Shown: in pieces, positions 31,919-44,524 of the stretch
Layout of the letters: every line of letters starts with the position of its first letter
Numbering within the stretch: position 1 is the stretch's first letter
Assembly: GCA_020465985.1 (NCBI GenBank)
Contig: JAANYP010001185.1
Coordinates: 1-64,000, forward strand
Source of the DNA: Centrapalus pauciflorus
Lineage: Eukaryota > Streptophyta > Magnoliopsida > Asterales > Asteraceae
Length of the DNA stretch: 64,000 bases
Direction of reading: 5' to 3'
Notes under the pieces: model-generated
What the model saw: only the letters and a program-made list of their open reading frames with translations
Told to the model about the DNA's origin: nothing
Databases searched by the model: none
Position numbers and translations under genes: made by a program

Positions 31919-32806
31919 ATACACACATGCACATGTAATTATATATATATATATATTACCGAGAATTCCTGGAATTAAACATGGTTTCAGTATATATATA
32001 TATACCTGCAAAAAGTTTCAGAAGTTTTGTGTGAGTTTCGGTATTAAAGGTTTCGGTATAAGTCTCAAAGGTCTCAGTATTCTAAAAGTTTTAGTAATTT
32101 TTTTTTCATAGTTTCGGTATTTATATATTATGTGGGTTTCGGTACCTTCAATATTTCTGGTGGGTTTCGGTATATTACCGAAACCTTTTGGGGTTTCGGT
32201 ACCCCTTTATGGTCTCGGTGGTTTTCCTTAGTTTCAGTATGTATACCGAAACCTTTTAAGGTTTCGGTATCTCCTTCAAGTTTCGGTACCCCCCTTGTGA
32301 GTTTCAGTAATCATGCATAATATACTCAAACATACACACACATATGGTTTCGGTACTGTGGGTAGTACCGAAACCTTAAGGTTTCGGTACCCACAATTTT
32401 TGGGTTTCGGTCAACATCAAAAACACACACATCACACACTGCTTGTTTCATTTTCATTAATCCTTTCATGCATGTGTATTACTTCAAGTTTTTATCACAA
32501 AACTTGCTTAAATTTTGAGAATTTTGAAGTTGATTTCGGTTTCACAGAAACCATATAACTGTGAAATCAATATGCAACAAGAACATATTTTAAACATTAA
32601 ATTACCTTAAGTACTTGTAGAATCCTTTAATGCTTGATGTTTGCTTGTGATAATCTTATCTTTAATCTAAATTTATTGTGATTTTGATGATCTTTTGATG
32701 AAGATTGAAGATGAAGAAGAAAAGGGAACCGTAGGTGAAGAACAAGAGAGAGAAAGAAGAGAGAGAGAGTGAGTGTGTAAAAGTCTTTCATGTAATTAAC
32801 TGAGTT

Positions 32807-32907
<101 letters not shown>

Positions 32908-33151
32908 ATTTAATTATTTTTTTGCCATTTTAACCCACTATACTTTTGTTTCTTAAATATCTTATAATTTAATCATCTTTAATAATTAATAACTCAGATA
33001 ATTTTAAGTTCATTATTTCATTCATAATTAGATACAAGATAATTAATGTAATAAAATTACATTATTTGATCAAAATACAAAAATTAAGACTGGACCAAAT
33101 GTTGGGTTGTTACAGAATGGGCTCCACCACGCACAAACTTCGTCCCCGAAG

Positions 33152-35293
33152 TTAGCTACGTTCGAACAGACTGGGATAAGTAGCTTTCCTGACATCTCGG
33201 GATTCCCAAGACTGATGCGAACCTTTGTGATGTTTCCACTGGACGAGCACCATCTGTGTCTCTTTGTTTCGAAGCTTTTTGATCTTCGAGTCCAGAATAC
33301 GTTCTGGTTCTTCAATCACTCGAAGTTTTTCATCAATTTGCAAGTTAACATGTGGTATCTACACTTCTCTTTCATCTGCTAGACTCTTTCGTAGATGACT
33401 AACATGGAATACAGGATGTATTCCAGCTAAGTCAGCTGGGAGTTCAAGTCGATAAGATTGATTTCCTATCTTTTCGACAATCTTGAATGGACCGATGAAT
33501 CTCGGAGCTAGCTTGTTTCTTTTAATGAATCGCACCACATTCTTCATTGGAGATACTTTCAGCATCACCCAATCGTTAACCGCAAAGTTGATAGGTCTGT
33601 GCCGATTATCATAGTATGACTTCTGCCTGCTTTGAGCTTCAAGAATATTTCTTCTAACCAGCTGAATCTTTTCGTGAGTCAACTGTAGAAGGGCAGGACC
33701 CGCTATAGGCGATTCACCTGTTTCACGCCAACAGGTGGGAGTTCTGCATTTTCGACCGTACAAAGCTTCAAAAGGAGCCATCTTGATCGTTGAATGATAA
33801 CTGTTATTATATGAGAATTCGACCAACGGCAAGTGGTCATCCCAGTTACCACCTAAATCAAGAACGCAGGCACGAAGCATATCTTCGAGAGTTAGGATAG
33901 TACGCTCACTCTGACCATCTGCACTTGGATGATAAGCTGAACTCATAGAAATCCGAGTACCCATCCCTTCTTGCAGTGCTTGCCAGAATCTCGAAGTAAA
34001 ACGACCATCACGATCAGAGACGATTGATTTCGGCACACCATGACGAGAGATGATCTCGGTAATGTACATCTGAGCCAGTTTATCGAGAGAATATGTTTCT
34101 TTCGTCGGTATGAAATGTGCTGATTTCGTTAAACGGTCAACGACTACCCAGATGGAGTCGTGTTGTCTCTTGGTCTTAGGCAACTTCGTGATGAAATCCA
34201 TAGTTATATGCTCCCACTTCCATTCAGGAACAGGTAGTGGTTGCATATCCCCAAAGGGTTTTTGGTGTTCTGCCTTAACCATCTGACAGACTCTGCAGCT
34301 TTCAACATATCTACCGATGTCTTTCTTCATTCCTGGCCACCAATAGTCAGCTTTCAAATCGAAGTACATCTTTGAGCTGCCAGGATGAACAGATAATTTG
34401 GACTGATGAGCTTCAGACAGAAGAGTGCTGCGAATTGAACCATATTTAGGAACCCAGATTCGGTTTCCCTTGAGACAGTGAAGTCCCAAATGATTCAGAG
34501 TTAGAAATTGTAATTGCTCTTTAAGATTTTCAGAATCAATGTTCTCTTCTTTCAGCGCTTCAGTTTGAGCAACTCAGATATCTTCAATAAGATCAGAAGA
34601 GAATATAACTGGAGTTAGGGCATAACAACACTTTTCAGGATAAACTTTCCTGCTCAAAGCATCCGCGACAACGTTAGCTTTGCCGGGATGATATAGGATC
34701 TCGCAATCATAGTCCTTGATAAGCTCCAAGGACCGTCGCTGTTTCATGTTCAGATCCTTTTGAGTGAAAAGATGTTTGAGACCCTTATGATCGGTGTAGA
34801 GTTGACACCGAGTCCCATAGAGATAATGCCGCCAGATTTTCAGAGCAAAGGTAACGGCGGCCAACTCAAGATCATGAGTTGGTGCACTTTTCTCGTAATC
34901 TTTTAATTGCCTTGAAGCGTAGGCAATAACTTTCCCCCTTTGCATCAGAACACATCCTAAGCCAGTACCAGAGGCATCGCTATAGACAACGAAATCATCA
35001 TTGCCTTCTGGTAAAGCTAGGATCGGCGCTTGTATAAGTTTCTGTTTCAAAATGTCAAATGCCTCTTGCTGTTTATCGGACCAAACAAAAGGAGTATTCT
35101 TTCGTGTTAGCATCGTTAAAGGTACAGCAATCTTCGAGAAGTCCTTTATGAATCACCGGTAGTAACCAGCCAATCCGAGGAAACTTCTTATTTCTGAGGC
35201 ATTGCGAGGCGTTTGCCATTTCTGAACGGCCTCGACTTTAGACGGATCAACGGAAATCCCTTCGCCAGAAACAACATGGCCAAGGAATTGAAT
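33152..35293 (-). pseudogene. Gy3 pol second exon: RT end, RNase H, integrase, chromodomain
   Basis: Same domain order as Gy1 3860-6001 and near-identical protein wording, ending with the chromodomain and stop at 33152-33154. Three in-frame stops break it: TGA 35153-35155 (Arg CGA in Gy1), TGA 34574-34576 (Arg in Gy1) and TAG 33359-33361 (Gln in Gy1). RNase H motifs YSDAS, HDLEL, YTDH and the Ser-Arg end, integrase HPGSSKM and CRVC finger, core Asp in MDFIT, SDRDGRF and Glu in DGQSERT are all visible. Without the stops the catalytic residues would be complete. Confidence 0.87.
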
Positions 35294-35382
35294 CTATAAG
35301 AATCAAAATAGAAGTTCAAGTTTTGATGTAAATCAGGGAATACTTAGAAAATAACTCAAGACATATATAATAGAAATTATTC
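35294..35382 (-). other. Intron-like insertion in Gy3 pol, donor mutated
   Basis: Eighty-nine bases at the same codon boundary as Gy1 3770-3859 and clearly homologous. The acceptor TTCTTATAG is kept; the donor reads CAG/GAATAA, so GT has become GA. It would no longer be spliced normally and brings stops into the frame. Confidence 0.7.
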
Positions 35383-37806
35383 CTGTCTGAGCCAAAACTC
35401 GCATTTAGAAAACTTTGCGTAGAGTCTTTCTTTTCTTAGTAACTCTAGCAATTGCCGCAGATGAATAGAATGATCAGCCTTCGTTTTGGAGTAAATCAGA
35501 ATATCGTCTATGAAAACGATAACTGATTTATCCAACATTGGTCTGCACACGCGATTCATGAGGTCCATGAACGCCGCTGGTGCATTTGTTAAGCCGAACG
35601 GCATCACGAGAAATTCGTAATGACCGTATCTTGTACGGAAGGCTGTCTTTGGAACATCCTCATCTCTAACTTTCAACTGATGATACCCAGAACGGAGATC
35701 TATTTTCAAGAAGTAACTGGCTCCTTGTAGCTGATCAAACAGATCATCGATTCTGGGCAGAGGATACTTGTTCTTTATAGTAACCTTGTTCAACTCGCGG
35801 TAATCAATGCACATTCGAAAAGTTCCGTCTTTCTTCTTAACGAATAAGACAGGTGCACCCCACGGAGATGAACTCGGTCGGATAAAACCCTTCTCTAACA
35901 GCTCTTGCAACTGCTTTGACATTTCCTGCATTTCTGCAGGTGCAAGTCTGTAAGGAGCTTTAGCAATAGGAGCCGCACCAGGAACCAAGTCAATACTGAA
36001 CTCAACTTGACGTTCCGGTGGCACTCCGGAAATGTCATCAGGAAAAACGTCTGGGAACTCGCAGACAATAGGAATATCGGACAGAGATCTCTTTTCAGAG
36101 CTGGACTCAGATAGATCATAACAAAGATAGGAGTCGTGACCTCTAGACAAGTATTTATGAGCTTTTTCTATAGATATGAAGCAATGAGCACCTTTTCTTT
36201 TCTCTCCTTTAATCTCAAATATCCGACCGTCTGAAGACTTGATTCTGATGATTCGCAGGTTGCAGATAATTGTAGCCTCGTTGTTCATTAACCAATCCAT
36301 GCCGATGATGACGTCAAATTCTTTCAACGGAATCGAGATAAGGTCGAGGTTGAATACGATGTTGTCAACAAGTAATGTGCAATTACGGTAAACAGTATCA
36401 GCCATAACGAAATTGTTACTAGCTGTCTCAATGTCTAGTATCACAGAAAGCTTTGATGGAGACTTATGTAATCTTTGTGCAAAAGATGTTGATATGAAAG
36501 AACGACTCGCGCCGGAATCAAATAGTACTCGGGCAGGAATAGAGTTAAGCAGGAACATACCGGTAACTACGTCAGGTGTTTCTTTTGCTTCCTCGGCTGT
36601 TAATTGAAAAGCTCGAGTCTTTGCAGTCGGCGTTGCAGCAGAACTCTTAACTGTAGACCCTCCAGCTGATGACTGAGACTGATAACGCGACCCGCTACGA
36701 CACTGATACATAAAGTGTCCCCTTTTTCCACATTTTGCGCATCCACGTCCCTGCTGTGGACATTCTTCACTACTATGACCGATCATATTGCACGCAAAGC
36801 AAGTAACATCATCTGGATTGCACAGTCCCATGTGTGATCTTCTGCATCGCTTGCAGAATCGTGGTTCGTTCGTGAGGGAGTAAACTTGTGCTTTCTGCTG
36901 TGAACTATGCTGATGGGATTGCTGAGATGGTGACTTATTTGGCTTGAAAAATCTGCCAAATCTTTGTTTCTTCGGAGGAGACGGATTCATTGGGTTAGTC
37001 GTTGGAGCGTATAGCTGATCGCCGTACTCTAGATATCCTCTCTCAATCTATCTGGCTGCTTCTACCATTTCCAAATAACTCTTATATTTGATAGCGCTCA
37101 TCGGATGCTGGTATCTAGGATTGAGTCCTACACGGAATCTATTCATCTTTCTTTCTTCGGTAGCTACTTGGTATGAGGAGTAACCGCATAGTCGTGAAAA
37201 CTCGTGTTCGTATTCGTCAACTGTCTTCGTTCCCTGAGTCAGCTGCATCAGTTGTACTTCCATCTTATCTTGTTGGTCGATCGGACAGTACTTCGCATTG
37301 AACATATCAAGAAACTGGTTCCACTCTAGAGTCTGAATTATTTCTTCACCATAGATACTCCTCTGAGTTTTCCACCAGGCACGGGCAGCACCGACAAATA
37401 ACGCGGACGCATAGCTTACTTTCTTGGAGTCTAAGCAATCGGAAATCCGGAAGATTTCTTCAGTGTGGCTAATCCAGTCCATCGCCTGAATTGGATTAAC
37501 TGTTCCTTCAAAATTCAAAGCACCGCTAGCTTTGAAATCTTTAAACTTGCAGCCTTTTGGCTGAGCAATTTGGGTTTCTGGATTAGATTTATCAGAATCA
37601 GATTCATTAGTCTGGACTTGCTTTTCTTTTCTTTTATTCTTTTTATCTTCACGTCTTTTAGCTTCGGCCTCATCTCTGGCCTGAAACTGTTCTTGCATTA
37701 TTTTGTTCTGTTGTTCTGAGTGTTGGGCTAGAAGTTGTTGCATCATTTCAAACATTTGTTGTGGGTTCATGTTGCTGGGAATATCACCTGATCCTGATCC
37801 TGACAT
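35383..37806 (-). pseudogene. Gy3 gag-protease-RT first exon
   Basis: One frame from ATG 37806 (MSGSGSGDIP) through gag, protease and RT, broken by a single TAG at 37045-37047 (Gln in Gy1). It shows that this family makes Gag-Pol as one fused reading frame. Gag: Gln-rich start, core domain with WW pair, CX2CX4HX4C knuckle CFACNMIGHSSEEC and a second knuckle CAKCGKRGHFMYQC. Protease: LFDSGASRSF and IIGMDWL. RT: RELN block, FLKIDLRSGYHQ, MPFGLTNAP, and FIDDILIYSK. It ends at the Gln codon before the intron-like insertion. Compared with Gy1 it lacks the gag frameshift and the protease-end stop. Confidence 0.88.
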
Positions 37807-37990
37807 CTTCTACTGAAAATTAAAATAAATCAACTATCAGTTTATAGACTTAGATCTATGTACCCTTTTTCCCATCCTAGTAGTCTGTACATCCTATCTC
37901 AGTTCAAACCACCTAAATGATTGATACATATGTATTGCTTCAATTTGAGACCAAGTATACTCACGTAATACTTGATTCACTCAAACTAGT

Positions 37991-38002
37991 GCTCTGATAC
38001 CA
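37991..38002 (-). other. Gy3 primer-binding site
   Basis: Minus strand TGGTATCAGAGC, three bases after the 5' LTR. Same spacing as Gy1. Confidence 0.95.
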
Positions 38003-38005
38003 TCC

Positions 38006-39240
38006 TGTGAAGACCTTCCCTTTCGGGGCAGTCCTCAGAGTCTAGGTCCCACATATTGCAATACGATATCAACCATACTAAGATAGGGTAATTAATTGGG
38101 GAATTAAAAATTACATTTACATACAGATTAGGAAAATTAAAGTTATAAAAGGGTAACATCTAATCTAGTCATTACATCATAGAATCATATTAAATCTACC
38201 CAAAATCCACAACAATTGCTATCTTCCAATCAGTACCGAAAGGATTTGTTGTGTAGTGGTCTATGATACTTCTGTCTTGATCGTTAATAGACCTAAGAGC
38301 TAGGTCCAGCAGGTGACTTTCCTTTGCTTTTACCTGTAAAAGTATAATGCAGCAACTGTAAGCAATGCTTAGTGAGTTTATAGATTTTCAATATTAACAT
38401 GTGTGTCAAGCGGAGTCATTAGTCTTAGCGTGATATGTCTTGGCTGCCGCTACAGCCCTCATGATTGAGATATAGAATCATAGAATTGGATGATGTTCAA
38501 GCCACACTCACGCTTAAATTGTGGGGATCAGCCACATACTGGGCTAGCTACCAGTAAGTCAATATGGCGGAACATCGGAGGTCATTACCAATTCATAAGA
38601 ACTGGTGAAATAGCCGGGTCTAGAACAATAGACCATAAGGGCTAGTCAAGCTGAATCAATCTATCAAATGTCTGATCAATGATGGAAGCATATGTCTTAG
38701 AAGTCATGATAGCAATGAATCATAAAAGCAATGTCTGAAGAAGTGTTAAATGCAATATGAAATGATAATCAAATAGCTATCATGATCCACTGGGCAACAC
38801 CAAACCATAGTGTGCACAGGTCTCAATCCAGCTGATACAATGAATGTCAATAAATCTAACATCAACAATATATCTCAACCGGAATTTAAACATGTTCAAT
38901 CTGAATATCTATAACTCACTGGTCTGGGTCTTTATCAAACAAATATAAAAATCTGCCACCTGAGTTATCTCATGATTTTATCTTTGTCAATTCTGTTCTC
39001 TGTCAAATCAGTCTTTGACCTGCTTTAAATCTTTTAAATCTTTGTCTTTATGTTCAGAATTTCACTGAACCTGTCCAGAATTAAATCATATAAATCTCAT
39101 GTCAATATCATCATCATTATCATGGAATTTCATCATCTTTTGGTCATTAAAATCTTTAATTCTATCTGATTCTGATAACTGATAATCTTCTCAATCTTTC
39201 ATTTATTTATAATCTCTAATCCATTAAATCCTCAAAAGCT

Positions 39241-39322
<82 letters not shown>

Positions 39323-40488
39323 TATATATATATATATATAACTAAAAGCATATGCATATAATCATTTATTTAATTGAAATATCAAAATACATAGAATTAG
39401 TTTCGGATCACACAATTTCGGATCCACCCGGATTCGGATAAGCCCGGATTCGGATCCATCCGGAATGGTTCGTCCGGATTCGGACCAAAATATCCGATTT
39501 GGACGCCCGAATTGGCTTATCCGAAATAGTATTCGAATTCAGACGTAGCAGAGTCCGAAACTACCATCCGAAATTAATACATAGGAACCGAATTAGGATC
39601 ATCTGAATTTATGGGATCCGAAAATGAGGCACCATCCGAATTCGGTCTTACCCGAATTCGGATCCTATACTTAGCATTTTCCCAGAAATTGTTCTTGGTC
39701 TTCTTCATTATGTTCATACGGATTTTTCACAAAAATTACTAAAAACCCATTTTATTAACATGCAATGTTATATATTGATGTAATATCATTATTTGAGTGT
39801 TTTTATACTAATTTCCCTATCAATAACATCATTATTTGATCAAGATCATCCAAAAATGATCATTTTTGTCAAGAACATCATTTTCATCAAAATTCCGATT
39901 TCTTATTCATTTTTGGATAATCTAACCCAAAATCTTTGTTTCTATCACATTTATTAACTTAAATTCATCATAATCTACTAAATTTATACACATGCAACAC
40001 ATAATTTCCACATTTTAAAACCTTGGTTTCGGTTTTAACACAAAACCGAACCAAACAATCTAAATACTGAAATTTAAGTAAATTTACCTCAAATTCTTGT
40101 AGATTGATGATGTTTGATGCTTATTGTAACACTTTCTTGTATTGATTCTTCCTTTAATTGAGATTTGAATGACTAATTGTGATAATTTCTTGGTTGAGCC
40201 GTGAGATAGAGAGAGATTAGAGAGAGATAGAGATTTGGTGTTAATGATCATAATTGATCATTAATTTTGTTTATATATTATTTTAGTCATATTTGCAAAT
40301 TAACCCACTAAACTTTTGTATTTTACTTATCTTTTAAATTTAACCATCTTTAATTATTCATAACATAAATATAATTTAATTTAAATAGTCTTCAACTTAA
40401 TTAAATTGCATAATTAATAATGTAATTAAATTTACATTATTTGGATCAAGACGAAATAAAAGACTTAGATAAAAGCTGGGTTGTTACA
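38006..40488 (-). repeat. Gy3 5' LTR
   Basis: 2483 bases with TG/CA ends. TATATAAA at 40270-40277 (minus) and a GA/CT-rich tract (40205-40235) mark the promoter. It contains a (TA)n tract (39244-39340) and an array of CCGAATTCGG-type words (39400-39665), neither in common with the central 3' LTR. The leader hairpin (37942-37987) lies just inside. Confidence 0.92.
39244..39340. repeat. (TA)n microsatellite in Gy3 5' LTR
   Basis: About 97 bases of TA with one C interruption at 39321. Confidence 0.95.
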
Positions 40489-41642
40489 TAGAGGTAATGT
40501 TTAGGGCTAAGAACTGCAGTGCTAGGAGTATGGATGGAAAAGAAATCCTATCAGGTTCCCGAAACTCTAACCTCTACACCATTGACGTAGCCAAACTCAT
40601 AGTAAAGGATAACATTTGCCTCTTATCAAAAGCCTCTTCAAAAGACTCTTAGTTATGGCATCGAAGGTTATCCCACTTGAAGTTTGACAATATCAACAAG
40701 CTGGCTGCGAAACAATTGGTCAAAGGTCTCCCTGAATTGTGTTATGAAAAGGACCATCTTTGTGGAGCTTGTGAGAAAGGAAAGATGAAACGATCATCTC
40801 ATAAACCAAAGCCCTAACCATCAACGAAAAGAGTATTGGAGTTACTTCACATGGATTTATGCGGACCGATGCGGACACAGAGCATAAACGGGAAGCGATA
40901 TGTGTTGGTTATCGTTGATGACTATTCACGATATACCTGGTTCAGGTTCTTGCGATCCAAGGACGAGACAGCTTAAGAAATCATAGATTTTATAAAGAGT
41001 TTCGAGACCCAACAGCAGCTGTCAGTGCAATCAATCAGATCCGATAACGGCACGGAGTTCAAGAACTCGGTAGTTGAGGGCTTCCTTGGATCCAAAGGTA
41101 TTCAGCATCAATACTCTGCTGCTAGAACGCCACAACAAAATGGGGTCGTGGAAAGGCATAACCGTACGCTTGTGAAAGCCGCTCGTACAATGCTAACTTA
41201 CTCAAAGCTACCTCCATTCTTGTGGGCCGAAGCCGTATCAACAGCCTGCTATACACAAAATCGCTCCATTATCCATAAGCGCTTTAACAAAACTCCTTAC
41301 CAACTCTTTTTGAATAAAGTGCCATTTATCAAGTACTTACGTGTATATGGTTGCAGGTGCTATGTGCTAAACGATAAAGACAACCTCGGGAAGTTTAACG
41401 AAAAGGCGGATGAAGCGATCTTCATTGGATACTCATCCAACTCGAAGGCCTATCACGCATTCAATACCCGAACCAGAACAGTCAATGAAGTGTGCATGTC
41501 ACATTTGATGAGTTGGTTGAACTGGCACCCGAAGTTGATCATACAGGACCTCGCATTACTCAAATGCCTGGAGACTCTTCTAATAACCCCATTTCTTTTT
41601 CTTCTTCTGATTTGGTTAATTTGTTTGATCCTTTTTACGTAG
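40489..41642 (+). pseudogene. Si4 GAG-pre-integrase and integrase, broken
   Basis: HHCC finger (WHRRLSHLKF, then CGACEKGK) and core with Asp in LHMDLCG, Asp in IRSDNGTEF and Glu in NGVVERHN. In-frame stops occur near 40650 (TAG before the WHRR block), near 40816 (TAA) and near 40974 (TAA). The open part is 41025-41490; after that a one-base shift moves the continuation to the next frame, and the last 50 codons of this frame to 41642 are spurious. A gene 5' end is absent because Gy3 replaces it. Confidence 0.82.
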
Positions 41643-43613
41643 AATTTTTCGGTCCTAATGCTAATGTGTCTAATGTTGTCAATAATGTAGGTAATTCTTC
41701 CAATTCAACTGCACCACAAAGTTTCTTCGCTCCATTATCATCCACATCATACCCTCATCCATCAACATCATCGACCAATACATCCGCAGTTGAATCTACT
41801 CCCGTAATACCCTCACATATAATGCCGACTATCCTTCCTTCACCTGAACACTCGGAAATCGAACCGGAACCAGTGGTACCTTCATTTGAAACCATTGACC
41901 ATGAATCTTCATCCATCCCCACCTTAACCACTGAGATTCCATCCCGAGTACCCCTTCCACACGAGATTAAATGGACCCGAAGTCACCCAACAGATCAAAT
42001 CATTGGTGATGTTTCAACTGGAGTCCAAACTCGTAGGGCGTCTGCTAATGAATGCCTCTTCGCATCATTCCTTAGTATGATAGAGCCCGCTCGTGTGGAT
42101 GAAGCCCTAACAGATCCAGATTGGATAGTTGCAATGCAAGAGGAACTCAACCAGTTTGAACAGCTAAGAGTATGGCGGTTAGTTCCCAAACCAAAAGACC
42201 GTACAGTGATCAGAACAAAGTGGATTTTTAAGAACAAACGAGATGAGAACGACATTGTGATAAGGAATAAAGCGAGACTTGTTTCCAAAGACTACCGACA
42301 ACAAGAAGGGATAGATTATGACGAGACCTTCGCTCCAGTTGCACGGATCGAAGCAATCAGAATCTTCTTGGCGTACGCGGCACACAAGGATTTCAAAGTG
42401 TACCAAATGGACGTCAAGACTGCCTTTCTAAATGGTGAACTTAACGAAGAGGTGTACGTTGAACAACCACAAAGCTTTGTTGACACACATAAACCTGACC
42501 ATGTTTATGTGCTAGATAAAGCCCTCTATGGTTTAAAACAAGCACCTCGCGCATGGTATGATAGTCTTTCTAATTTCCTTATTTCTGCCGGTTTCTGTAA
42601 AGGTGTGGTGGACACAACTCTGTTCACTAAAAGGGAATGCCCACATATAATGCTAGTACAGATATATGTCGACGACATTATATTTGGATCTACTGACAGT
42701 AATTTCTGTAAGGATTTTTCAGCCCTAATGGAGTCCAGGTTCGAGATGAGTATGATGGGGGAAATGAATTTTTTCCTCGGATTACAAGTCAAACAACTTG
42801 AAGATGGGATTTTTGTGAACCAATCGAAATATACTCTTGACTTTCTCAAGAAGTATAAGTTAGACTATTGCACGAGTATCGCAACTCCCATGGTCTCCAA
42901 CTGTAAGTTAGACATCGATCCTTCTGGGAAAAGTGTCGATAATACAACTTACAGAGGGATGATAGGATCCTTACTGTGTCTGACTGCTAGTAGGACGGAT
43001 ATAATGTTTTCAACATGTCTTTGTGCTCGCTTTCAGGCCAACCCTAAAGAATCACACCTAACTGCGGTAAAACGCATTTCTCGTTATCTTAAGGGTACAC
43101 CCGATCTTGGTCTATGGTATCCAAAGGGAACCGATTTCGATCTTAACGCTTTTTCAGATGCTGATTTTGCAGGTTGTAGAGTTGACCGAAAAAGCACATC
43201 GGGAGGAATACAGTTCTTGGGAGACAGACCGGTGAGTTGGTCCTCCAAAAAGCAGAATTGTGTTTCAACATCCATGGCTGAGGCTGAGTATGTAGCAGCT
43301 GCAAGCTGTTGCACTCAAGTGCTGTGGATGAGAACACAATTACGCGATTATGGATTCTCACTCACCAATATCCCAATTTACTGCGACTCTCGGAGTGCAT
43401 TTGCCATCTCTTGCAATCCCGTGCAGCACTCTCGAACGAAACACATAGACATCAGGTATCATTTTATTAAAGATTACGTAGAAAAGGGAACCATTGAGTT
43501 GTATTTGTTGGCACGAAATATCAACTTGCGGATATATTTACTAAAGCTTTAGACGAACCTCGTTTTCAGTTTTTAGTATCCCATATCGTCATATTGAATC
43601 CGCCTTCCAATTA
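41492..43613 (+). pseudogene. Si4 integrase end, reverse transcriptase and RNase H
   Basis: Open frame to 43552. The first 150 residues are a Ser/Pro-rich variable linker; RT follows with TKWIFKNKRD, VYQMDVKTAFLNG, LYGLKQAPRAWYD and the YVDDIIFGS catalytic motif near 42665; RNase H has FSDADFAG and a TSMAEAEYVAAASC block, then HIDIRYHFI. A frameshift near 43515 breaks the last 30 codons; the homologous continuation (QLADIFTKAL) is readable in the neighbouring frame to the TAA at about 43611. All RT catalytic residues are present. Confidence 0.87.
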
Positions 43614-44337
43614 AATATCAGATATTGTCTTAAATAATTCTATTTGAATCTATCATGGTTGAAATTCCTTTATTTTAGAAAATATCTGTTATTTAAATTT
43701 AAGGATTGTGTCACAAAATTGAAACTCAATATTTCCTTATCTGTGTACATTTTTAATAATTAATGATCCTGACAAATTACTGTGTGAATTGTTCATCACT
43801 AAGTGGGACGCAAACATAACCCAGGTTTGTCTGTATCTTTAAGGCTATAAAGGTTCAAGAACTTAATCTGAAAAAGAAAAGGAAACGAATAGGTATTTAT
43901 TTGAGGGGGAGTATAGTTAGGATGTAAATTTTTATAATTCTGTGTTCTTTTTAATTTTAGTAATTAATTTTTTAAATTTTAGGTTGGTTATAGTTTAGTT
44001 TAATTTTTAAGTTTAACTTAATAGTTCAGAAAATCCCAAAAAGATTTTAACTGTTCAAATTTTTCAAAAAGCCAAAAATACTTTAGTTTATCTTATTTTA
44101 TTTTATTTTTATTCTTGTCTTAACTAAAATACTAAAAGAAAATACCAAAAATATTTTATTTTGTTGTTTCAAAGAAAAACTCAAAAAGATGTTATAAATT
44201 GGGCTAAATTTTTGTTTAAAATTTTTATTGTTTAAGGCCCAATAATTTTTGTTGTGTCTATGTGTGTGGTGGTATGAATATCCGGCGGCCCTAAATCAGG
44301 TTGGGCGCGGATCTGATTTCCCGACCCAACCCGGACA
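43614..44337 (+). other. Si4 spacer after pol
   Basis: Non-coding, AT-rich. GAGGGGGAG at 43903-43911 resembles a polypurine tract, 290 bases after pol and 5 kb before the real one. No protein frame is credible. Confidence 0.7.
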
Positions 44338-44524
44338 CCTTTAAAAAGGTGGGTCAACAGGTCAAAGCACCACCTTTCTTCACTGTCAAGATTCCTTCTC
44401 CTCTTCTTCTTCCTCTTTCTCCTGCCGCCGACGACCGCTTATTCCACCATAGCCATCCATTAAAGCTTTGAACAACTTCGTTTTTCTTAGTTTTTCTCAC
44501 ATATTTCAACTTCGGCATCTTCAG
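44338..44524 (+). promoter_or_regulatory. Candidate promoter and non-coding first exon of Si4 ORF3
   Basis: A palindromic CCTTTAAAAAGG (44338-44349) could serve as a TATA-like element. A pyrimidine-rich leader follows (44384-44430, repeated CTTCTT/CTCCT), then a stretch ending CAG before GTAACA at 44525. It looks like a plant promoter and 5' UTR. No homology to the Si3 ORF3 promoter is visible. Confidence 0.45.

Noticed and set aside
31709..32111. Open frames rich in Tyr-Ile in both strands
   Set aside because: Translation of a (TA)n microsatellite; no start context or conservation. The same applies at 32627-32908.
40489..40493. Target-site duplication for Gy3
   Set aside because: The flanks tagag and ggtta do not match, and shifting the edges by one or two bases does not help.
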